From assembly GCA_010092775.1 (NCBI GenBank), contig JAADYZ010000137.1, forward strand, positions 1-7,865: a stretch of 7,865 nucleotides of DNA. The letters are read 5' to 3'. The notes under the pieces were generated by a model. That model ran no database searches and had not been told where the DNA came from. It was given only the letters and a program-made list of their open reading frames with translations. How positions within the stretch are numbered: position 1 is the stretch's first letter; every line of letters starts with the position of its first letter. This document shows positions 1-5,219 of the stretch, piece by piece. The position numbers were made by a program, and so were the translations under genes. Origin of the DNA: Chloroflexota bacterium. GTDB lineage: Bacteria > Chloroflexota > Anaerolineae > Aggregatilineales > UBA3940.

Positions 1-401
1 CCGAAACCATTATTGATAGTGAAGCTGTCACTCTCTACTATCATCACGACAAGGGCATTGTTCATCACGTCTACCACCCGACCATCGGTGGTGAGGCCCT
101 GATGAACGCCCTCAACACCGGCGTGGCCCTATTGGAAACGCATGGAGCTAACAAGTGGCTCTCGGACAATCGGGCCATTGATGCCCACACTGAAGAGGAA
201 ACTGAATGGGCAAACACCGTTTGGCTGCCCAACGCGATCGCGGCAGGCTGGAAATATTGGGCGTTGGTTGTTCCCTCAAGTGTCAAGGGCCGCCTCAATA
301 TGAACGAGTTTGTGCGGAGCTTCGACGAACAAGGCGTCCGCGTGATGGTCTTCGTTGATCCCGAAGAAGCGATGGACTGGCTCGAACGGGTCGATGCTTG
401 A
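1..401 (+). CDS. SpoIIAA/STAS-SEC14-like small protein, 5' end missing
   Basis: The reading frame is open from the first bases (codons from position 3) to the TGA at 399-401, so about 132 C-terminal residues are visible and the start lies outside the window. The internal ATG at 102 is not the start, because homologous-looking sequence continues upstream of it (a segment reading YYHHDKGIVHHVYHPTIGG). Seen: a soluble, mixed alpha/beta-type sequence with no membrane segment; a KWLSDNR stretch; a Trp-rich centre (VWLPNAI, GWKYWAL); and an end reading VMVFVDPEEAMDWLE. This pattern (WLSDNR, then W.P.AI.AGWKYWA, then VFxDxEEAxxWL) matches my recollection of bacterial proteins annotated as STAS/SEC14 or SpoIIAA-like, which have no defined biochemical role. 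The family call is by eye and no function is assigned. It ends 12 nt before the -35 element of the tRNA promoter and is probably transcribed separately from the tRNA. Confidence 0.6.
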   Translation, partial: ETIIDSEAVTLYYHHDKGIVHHVYHPTIGGEALMNALNTGVALLETHGANKWLSDNRAIDAHTEEETEWANTVWLPNAIAAGWKYWALVVPSSVKGRLNMNEFVRSFDEQGVRVMVFVDPEEAMDWLERVDA

Positions 402-412
402 AGTTATGGGGG

Positions 413-441
413 TGGACTGCACAGCACCGACTCGCTATAAT
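413..441 (+). promoter_or_regulatory. Sigma70-type promoter of tRNA-Arg
   Basis: A perfect -10 hexamer TATAAT lies at 436-441. A -35-like TGGACT (4 of 6 matches to TTGACA) lies at 413-418, with an optimal 17-nt spacer. Transcription would start near 447-449, leaving a leader of about 12 nt before the mature tRNA at 461. No extended -10 (TGn) is present. Confidence 0.75.
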
Positions 442-460
442 GGTCGATACGCTGAACGCT

Positions 461-532
461 GCCCCCATAGCTCAGTGGATAGAGTGCGGCCCTCCGGAGG
501 CTGAGGCCCAGGTTCGAGTCCTGGTGGGGGCG
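461..532 (+). tRNA. tRNA-Arg (anticodon CCG)
   Basis: A complete cloverleaf can be folded by hand. The acceptor stem is GCCCCCA (461-467) with TGGGGGC (525-531), seven Watson-Crick pairs. The D stem is 470-473 with 482-485, including one G-U pair, and the loop carries the GG pair. The anticodon stem is 487-491 with 499-503 (one G-U), with the 7-nt loop CTCCGGA. The variable loop is AGGC (504-507). The T stem CCAGG/CCTGG (508-512, 520-524) encloses TTCGAGT. The anticodon at 494-496 is CCG, which reads the Arg codon CGG. The discriminator is G532 and no CCA is encoded, so CCA must be added after transcription. The gene stands alone between two protein genes, with its own promoter and terminator. 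Confidence 0.97.
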
Positions 533-539
533 CTCGCAG

Positions 540-565
540 AAAACCGTCATCATGACGGTTTTTTT
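540..565 (+). terminator. Intrinsic terminator of tRNA-Arg
   Basis: The stem AAAACCGTC (540-548) pairs with GACGGTTTT (554-562) around the loop ATCAT. The T-run covers 559-565. It begins 8 nt after the tRNA 3' end and should both stop transcription and help define the precursor 3' trailer. Confidence 0.9.
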
Positions 566-570
566 GATTC

Positions 571-598
571 TTGCGCAATCGGCCTAAGCCATTACACT
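571..598 (+). promoter_or_regulatory. Possible weak mscS promoter
   Basis: Because the preceding terminator should block readthrough, mscS needs its own start site within 566-641. The best match I find is TTGCGC (571-576), a 16-nt spacer and TACACT (593-598), with 3/6 and 4/6 consensus matches. This is a weak candidate, offered only because the interval is short. Confidence 0.22.
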
Positions 599-630
599 CA
601 GATGGGAGGTCCGTCGGGAGTACCAGAAAT

Positions 631-636
631 GAGGTG
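631..636 (+). promoter_or_regulatory. mscS ribosome binding site
   Basis: GAGGTG sits 5 nt before the ATG at 642. It is the clear Shine-Dalgarno-like element here and fixes the mscS start. Confidence 0.75.
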
Positions 637-641
637 ATGTC

Positions 642-1457
642 ATGGAATTGAGTGCTGCCTTAGATACGCTGCAAGCCTTCATCGTAACCTATGGACTGCG
701 TTTGATCGGTGCAGTCGCGATTTTCATCCTGGGCCGCATTGCCGCCCGAACGCTGTCAAACCTGGCCAAAGCGGCATTGGAACGAACCAAGACAGAGGCA
801 GCCCTGGTCAGTTTCCTGACCAGCCTGACCTATTGGGCGATCTTTGCTTTTGCTGTGGTGGCCGCCTTGGGCCAGCTAGGGATACAGACGGCGTCATTTG
901 TGGCGGTGTTGGGTGCTGCTGGCCTGGCCTTAGGGTTGGCTTTGGAGGGGTCGCTGGCCAATTTCGCGGCGGGTGTGTTGATCTTGCTCTTCAAGCCCTT
1001 TACCACCAAGCAGTTTGTCGAGGTGGCCGGGGCCACCGGCTGGGTCGAGGAGATTCAGATCTTCAGTACGATGATCCTGACCCTAGACAACAAAACGGTC
1101 ATCGTGCCCAACAGCCAGATCACCAGCAGTAACATTGTCAATTACTCTAAGAAGGGCTTTGTACGCCTGGATATGGTCTTTGGCATTGGCTATTCGGATG
1201 ATCTGCTGAAGGCTAAAGGCATCTTGCAAGAGATCATCAATCATCACGAGCTGGTGCTAGAGGACCCTAAGCCAAGTGTATCGGTGCTGGCTCTGGCCGA
1301 TAGCAGCGTCAATTTTGCGGTGCGCCCCTACGTCAAAATCGAGGACTATTGGCGCGTCCACTTCGATGTCCACGAGCAAGTCAAGTTGCAGTTTGACGAA
1401 CAGGGAGTGTCCATTCCCTTCCCGCAGCAGGACGTCCACCTGTTCAGCCAGAATTGA
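642..1457 (+). CDS. mscS: Small-conductance mechanosensitive channel, MscS family
   Basis: This encodes a 271-residue inner-membrane channel of nearly the same length as E. coli MscS (286 residues). In that family a homoheptamer opens under membrane tension and releases solutes during hypo-osmotic shock. Seen: TM1 at about residues 13-36, TM2 at about 54-80, and the pore helix TM3 at about 84-120 with the Gly/Ala-rich GAAGLALGLALEGSLANFAAG core shown in part as GAAGLALGLALEGSL (91-105). Leu95 and Leu99 align with the E. coli gate leucines 105 and 109. The beta domain follows, with QIFST (139-143) and VPNSQI (155-160). The C-terminal alpha/beta vestibule ends in IPFPQQDVH (258-266). Glu102 replaces the Gln112 of E. 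coli MscS. The ATG at 642 has a good ribosome binding site. The gene converges on the response regulator gene ending at 1477, with only 19 nt between the stops. Confidence in the family is very high; the conductance and ion selectivity cannot be read from sequence. Confidence 0.96.
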   Translation: MELSAALDTLQAFIVTYGLRLIGAVAIFILGRIAARTLSNLAKAALERTKTEAALVSFLTSLTYWAIFAFAVVAALGQLGIQTASFVAVLGAAGLALGLALEGSLANFAAGVLILLFKPFTTKQFVEVAGATGWVEEIQIFSTMILTLDNKTVIVPNSQITSSNIVNYSKKGFVRLDMVFGIGYSDDLLKAKGILQEIINHHELVLEDPKPSVSVLALADSSVNFAVRPYVKIEDYWRVHFDVHEQVKLQFDEQGVSIPFPQQDVHLFSQN

Positions 1458-1464
1458 TCCATCT

Positions 1465-1504
1465 AGAGGGCGCGGCTCAAGGTCGGGTCGTGTCCTCTGT
1501 TTTT
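1465..1504 (+). terminator. Probable intrinsic terminator of mscS, overlapping the convergent gene's 3' end
   Basis: AGAGGGCGCG (1465-1474) pairs with CGTGTCCTCT (1489-1498) as a continuous 10-bp stem with two G-T wobbles and a 14-nt loop, followed by GTTTTT (1499-1504). It starts 8 nt after the mscS stop. On the minus strand the stem is not followed by a T-run, so it looks directional for mscS. The stop codon of the convergent regulator (1477-1479) lies in the loop and its last codons form the 3' arm. The long loop lowers confidence. Confidence 0.55.
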
Positions 1505-1872
1505 CCCAATACCGCAGCGACTTGATCAACCAGGCGGTCGGTGTCAAACGGCTTGGTGATGTAGTCATCCGCACCGACGGCCTGGCCTCGTTCAATGTCG
1601 TCGCGCTGGCCTTTAGCGGTCAGCAGGATGATATGGACATGCGCTAGGCCAAGCTCGTTCTTGACCATCTGGCAGACGTCAAAACCGTTCATCTTGGGCA
1701 TCATCACATCCAAGAAGACCAGACTTGGCTCCTCGTCTTTGATGATTCTCAAAGCCGCTTCTCCATCTTGCGCCGTTAGAATCGTCACGCCCTTTTCACT
1801 GAAGTCTTCGAGGGCATCTTCGATCAACAGGCGAATATAGGCTTCATCATCAGCAATCAGGATCTTCTTCAC
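1477..1872 (-). CDS. Receiver-only response regulator (second of two)
   Basis: This 131-residue protein is a single CheY/Spo0F-like receiver domain with no output domain. Seen: MKKILIADDE at the N-terminus with the acidic pocket Asp8-Asp9; the phospho-acceptor Asp55 in FLDVMMPKMNG; the switch Thr85 in LLTAKG; the conserved Lys107 in ITKPF; and a short polar tail (KTEDTTRP). All catalytic positions are intact, so it should accept phosphate from a histidine kinase or relay protein. The start taken is GTG at 1872-1870. The purine-rich GGGGAG at 1890-1885 is 12 nt from it, a long spacing, while an in-frame CTG at 1878 would be 6 nt away, so two extra residues are possible. It lies 103 nt downstream of the first receiver gene on the same strand, probably in the same operon; I see no convincing promoter in the gap. 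It could instead serve a kinase encoded elsewhere. Confidence 0.93.
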   Translation of the reverse strand: MKKILIADDEAYIRLLIEDALEDFSEKGVTILTAQDGEAALRIIKDEEPSLVFLDVMMPKMNGFDVCQMVKNELGLAHVHIILLTAKGQRDDIERGQAVGADDYITKPFDTDRLVDQVAAVLGKTEDTTRP

Positions 1873-1975
1873 TGTCAGCGCATTCTCCCCAATAAGTCAG
1901 AACAAGCACCTTCTATGATGTTGACGTGCTGGATTGAACCCAGCTTTCCCACCTAGGACCAACGGACTAGATGAA

Positions 1976-2344
1976 CTAGAGCAGATTCAGAATGGTATTG
2001 AGTAAGTCATCGTGATCAATCGGTTTGCTCAGGAAGACATCCGCGCCTGCCCGATAGCCCTGCGGCGCATCGTCCAGCACCGTCAGAATGATGCAGGGGA
2101 TATGTGAGGTCAGTGGATTGCTCTTCACCAATGACACCAGCGAAAAGCCATCCAGGCCTGGCATCAAGACATCGGTGATCACCAGATCAGGCGACTGCGA
2201 ACGGATGAGGCTCAGGGCCTCGTCACCATCGCGCGCCTCTAGCAGGTTCACCGGGTCCACGTTCGCATCTTCCAGCGTGCTTTCGATCATCAAGCGGATA
2301 TGGTCTTCATCGTCGACGATCAGGATTCGTTTGCTGTCTTCCAT
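1976..2344 (-). CDS. Receiver-only response regulator coupled to the histidine kinase
   Basis: This 122-residue single receiver domain has intact phosphorylation residues: Asp11-Asp12 in IVDDED, Asp58 in VITDVLMPGLDG, Thr88 in IILTVLD, and Lys107 in LSKPID. There is nothing beyond the fifth helix, so it has no DNA-binding or enzymatic output. The start chosen is the ATG at 2344-2342, 4 nt after the TAA of the kinase gene, which puts the first strand (KRILIVDDE) at the normal distance from the N-terminus. A longer in-frame reading from TTG at 2395 would overlap the kinase by 47 nt and add 17 residues that match no receiver element. No strong ribosome binding site precedes the ATG, so translation probably depends on ribosomes finishing the kinase. 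The tight coupling suggests it is the direct phosphate acceptor of that kinase. It shares the receiver fold with the next gene, but the two differ in many positions, so they are not a recent duplicate. Confidence 0.94.
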   Translation of the reverse strand: MEDSKRILIVDDEDHIRLMIESTLEDANVDPVNLLEARDGDEALSLIRSQSPDLVITDVLMPGLDGFSLVSLVKSNPLTSHIPCIILTVLDDAPQGYRAGADVFLSKPIDHDDLLNTILNLL

Positions 2345-2348
2345 AGTC

Positions 2349-5219
2349 TTAGCTTTCTTTAGCAGTTGGGAGGGTTGACGATTCACGCTGTTCAACGGTC
2401 AGGGGCAGTTCAAAGACAAAGGTGCTGCCTTGGCCCAGACTGCTCTCGACCCAGATGCGCCCCTGATGATACTCAATGATCTCCTTGGTAATCGGCAGGC
2501 CGAGGCCAGTTCCGGCAGGCTTTTCGATTAAGGAGTCACCAACTTGGCGGAATTTCTCAAAAATCACCTCATGATCCTCTGCCGAAATACCGATCCCGGT
2601 GTCGATAACGCGCACTTCAATCACCCCATCGCGCAGGTGGGTCCGGATTGTGATGCTGCCTTCATCCGTGAATTTGACGGCGTTCGAGATCAGATTCACC
2701 ATCACTTGCATCAAGCGATTGTAATCACCGATGAGCGGGGGGAGATCAGCAGCCAGGTTGGTGCGCAGGCTAATCGCTTGGCTGTCGAACAAGCCCGCTG
2801 TTGCCTCCACACTCTGCGAGACAACCTGATTGATGTCCAGCGGGGCCATCTGCCAGACGAGCTTACCCGCTGCGATCTTCTCCAAGTCGAGCACATCGTT
2901 GATCAAAGCGGTCAGTCGATGGCTCTCGTTGATGATGATGTCGGTGTAGTGTCGTACCTGGTTGATCGCCCGCTGGGTCGATTGGTCGGAGTTGGCTGCA
3001 ATCGCGGGCAAGATGCGCTGCTCCAAACGCTTCTTGGTGATCTGTGTGAAGCCCAGCACCGAGGTCAGTGGAGTGCGCAGCTCATGGCTAACATTGGCCA
3101 GGAAGAGGCTCTTCGCCTGGCTGGCTTCTTCAGCCGCCTTAGCATACTCCAGGCTGTCCTGATACAAGCGCGCATTGCGCAGCGCAGTCGCCACTTGCTC
3201 GGCAAAGGCCCCAGCAATGGTGGCTTCCTCCTCAGTGAAGAAGCCGGGCGTGTGGCTGTCGATCGTTAGCACCCCCACCCGACGCCCGGTCGTGATGAGG
3301 GGCGCACCAATCCAACTGCGGATGGTGCTCGCGCCTTCAATGCCCATATTGTGGCCCCAGTTCGGGTGTTTCTGTACGTCTGGCACCACCACCGGTCGCC
3401 CTTCGTGCAGGGCCGTCACGGCCAGGTTACTACCGTCCAGCGGCATGATGGTGCCGACTAGACTGTCGTTGTCGTCAAAGCCGCGCGCCGCCGTCAAACG
3501 GATTTGGTCGCCATCTGCTTCGATCAAATGGATGGCCGCCGAGTCATAGCGGATGACTGACTCAAGCTGTGCCAGGGTCAGGTTCAATACCTCGTCCAGG
3601 TCTAGGGTCGCATTAACCGCTTGAGCTACTTTGGCCAGGGCTTCCATCTGATGCGCCCGCTGGCCAACGTTGGTCTGCAAGCGTGAACGATGCACGATGT
3701 TGGCCACTTGGCTGGCAATCGCTCGCACCAGATCAATTTCATCGGGAGTGAAACTGCGCTTCTGACGGCTTTCCCAAATCTCGATCGAGCCGATCAACTG
3801 GTCTTGGACAAAGAGTGGCACATCCAGATAAGTCTTTCCGCCATGTTGGGCCAAATGCTGACGGGTGTGATCAGATATCTGAGGGTCATCCCACTGGATG
3901 ATTTGATAGGACCCCGGCGAGCGATTGTGTCCATCGCCGTAGAAGTCGCCAATTTCGTAGCGCTGCCCCAGGTCCGAGACACGCTCTGCTGGAGAGGCCT
4001 CCGCGCTCAAGTACTCCGCAATCACGGTCGATGTGATCCCCGCTGGGTCGCTGTGATTGATGTAGGCGCTGGTCGCATTCAGGCTTTCACCGATAATGCG
4101 TGTGACAGTCCCTAACAAGGGGTTGGCCGTGAGTTCGTCAAGCGTGGTGCCTGAAAGCTCATTCAGGGTTTCGAGTAGTTCGTTGTGCCGCTTGAGCCGG
4201 TTCTCCAGGCTGGTGCGTCGGCTCACATCGCGGATGACTGCGATGAATTCGGGGTGGTCTGGATCGTGTGGATTGCGGCTGATCTGGCCGCGTGCTTCAG
4301 ACCACTTGAAACTGCCATCTCGGTGAGATTGGCGATAGGTGACGTTAATTGACGAGTCGCTTGGGTGGACGACAAACTGACGCAGGGTGGCAAGCACCGC
4401 CGCACGATCGTCCTGATGGATAGTCTCGCCAAAAGCCCTGCCAATCATTTCATCGGGCGCAAAGCCGAGCTGCTGCTCTACCGCCGATGACACGTAGCGA
4501 ATGCGAAAGTGTTCACCCACCTCACAACGAATAACCAGATCAGGGACCGTATCAGTGATGAAGCGCAGGTCCTCCTCACTGGTTTTGAGGCGCTGCGCGT
4601 GCTCGCGAATCTGGCGGAGGTCGCTTTCGCGCACCTTCCCCGTCAGCAAGATGTTCAACACCACAATCAAATAGCCGAGAACGATCTGGGCCAGGTTGAG
4701 TCCGGTGATGGCGGAGAAGCCAGAAAGACCGGTTAGCCACACCAGTGCGACCAGCGCCGATACGCCAATGGCATAGATCAGCCCAGCGCTGATCGAGAAC
4801 AAGATCGAGGTATAGAGAGCAAACACCACCAGGAAGACCAGCCAGAATGGGCCATCTCCAGTTGGGTTGATGATGTTGGTCAGCAGTGTGGCCACGGTTG
4901 CGACGACGATGAACACGATGGCTACCGTACGATGATGTTTGGTACGGCTCAGGCGGTAGGCAAAGTACAGTGGGATCAGCCAGGCCAGGATAATCGCAGC
5001 GAAACCAAGTGCTTGCTCTGCCGTTTGGCTGGTGATCATCGTAGTCGCAGTGCTGATGACCGCCGTGACCCCAGTCAGGACAATCAAGCTGCTGAACAGT
5101 TGGGCCCGGCGCCGTTCCTCGATGTCTGTCACGTCAGCCTGAGGTGCGGTCAGCCAGTTCCAGAATTCTGTTAGCCCGAAGGTTGTCGGCTTTGAGATCA
5201 AAATGTCTTCCTCACTCAA
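2349..5219 (-). CDS. Membrane sensor histidine kinase, 6TM-PAS-GAF-GAF-HisKA-HATPase
   Basis: This is a kinase of up to 956 residues, numbered here from the TTG at 5219. Six hydrophobic helices lie at about residues 41-61, 70-90, 98-117, 124-143, 145-165 and 173-193, with very short connections, so sensing is likely within or at the membrane rather than by a large outside domain. A coiled linker (195-215) leads to a PAS domain (about 216-335; FITDTVPDLVIR, then a PAC-like end IAVIRDVS). GAF1 follows (about 365-512; YLDVPLFVQDQLIGSIEIWE), then GAF2 (about 535-690; IGAPLITTGRRVGVLTID). The HisKA domain has the phospho-accepting His712 in VSHELRTPL. The ATPase domain has the N box (Asn842, Asn846), G1 DTGIGIS (873-879), the F box FEKFRQ (887-892) and G2 GTGLGLPITK (903-912). 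All catalytic motifs are intact and there is no receiver or Hpt domain. The start is uncertain: TTG at 5219 overlaps the upstream gene by 8 nt without a ribosome site, while TTG at 5201 (codon 7) has GAGGA 7 nt upstream and is preferred. It is followed 4 nt later by its likely receiver partner. The ligands of the PAS and GAF domains cannot be inferred. Confidence 0.95.
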   Translation of the reverse strand: MSEEDILISKPTTFGLTEFWNWLTAPQADVTDIEERRRAQLFSSLIVLTGVTAVISTATTMITSQTAEQALGFAAIILAWLIPLYFAYRLSRTKHHRTVAIVFIVVATVATLLTNIINPTGDGPFWLVFLVVFALYTSILFSISAGLIYAIGVSALVALVWLTGLSGFSAITGLNLAQIVLGYLIVVLNILLTGKVRESDLRQIREHAQRLKTSEEDLRFITDTVPDLVIRCEVGEHFRIRYVSSAVEQQLGFAPDEMIGRAFGETIHQDDRAAVLATLRQFVVHPSDSSINVTYRQSHRDGSFKWSEARGQISRNPHDPDHPEFIAVIRDVSRRTSLENRLKRHNELLETLNELSGTTLDELTANPLLGTVTRIIGESLNATSAYINHSDPAGITSTVIAEYLSAEASPAERVSDLGQRYEIGDFYGDGHNRSPGSYQIIQWDDPQISDHTRQHLAQHGGKTYLDVPLFVQDQLIGSIEIWESRQKRSFTPDEIDLVRAIASQVANIVHRSRLQTNVGQRAHQMEALAKVAQAVNATLDLDEVLNLTLAQLESVIRYDSAAIHLIEADGDQIRLTAARGFDDNDSLVGTIMPLDGSNLAVTALHEGRPVVVPDVQKHPNWGHNMGIEGASTIRSWIGAPLITTGRRVGVLTIDSHTPGFFTEEEATIAGAFAEQVATALRNARLYQDSLEYAKAAEEASQAKSLFLANVSHELRTPLTSVLGFTQITKKRLEQRILPAIAANSDQSTQRAINQVRHYTDIIINESHRLTALINDVLDLEKIAAGKLVWQMAPLDINQVVSQSVEATAGLFDSQAISLRTNLAADLPPLIGDYNRLMQVMVNLISNAVKFTDEGSITIRTHLRDGVIEVRVIDTGIGISAEDHEVIFEKFRQVGDSLIEKPAGTGLGLPITKEIIEYHQGRIWVESSLGQGSTFVFELPLTVEQRESSTLPTAKES
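5209..5213 (-). promoter_or_regulatory. Ribosome binding site that decides the kinase start
   Basis: On the minus strand GAGGA (5213-5209) overlaps the stop codon of the upstream STK-ATPase gene (TGA at 5214-5212) and lies 7 nt before TTG at 5201-5199. This supports a kinase start at 5201, ten nucleotides past the upstream stop, by termination and reinitiation. The TTG at 5219 has no comparable element. Confidence 0.5.

Noticed and set aside
398..637. Open frame of 79 codons across the tRNA and its terminator
   Set aside because: It reads straight through the tRNA-Arg and its terminator hairpin, and the translated segment is the usual artefact of translating a tRNA. No ribosome site.
1928..1944. 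Stem-loop GCTGG-ATTGAAC-CCAGC between the two receiver genes, resembling a tRNA T-arm on the minus strand (GGTTCAATCC)
   Set aside because: The stem is only 5-6 bp, there is no T-run on the minus strand, and the T-loop register is off by one base for a tRNA. No acceptor or anticodon arm surrounds it. It may be chance.
1873..1975. Possible independent promoter for the second receiver
   Set aside because: No pair of -35/-10 hexamers with acceptable spacing was found on the minus strand; readthrough from the upstream genes is the simpler reading.
2345..2395. N-terminal extension of the first receiver from TTG at 2395
   Set aside because: It overlaps the kinase gene by 47 nt and adds 17 polar residues before the normal receiver start; the ATG at 2344 is adjacent to the kinase stop and fits the family.
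2544..3269. Long plus-strand open frame (241 codons) opposite the kinase gene
   Set aside because: It lies wholly antisense to the HisKA/ATPase and GAF2 coding region, shows no recognisable domain, and is explained as a shadow of the kinase codon pattern.
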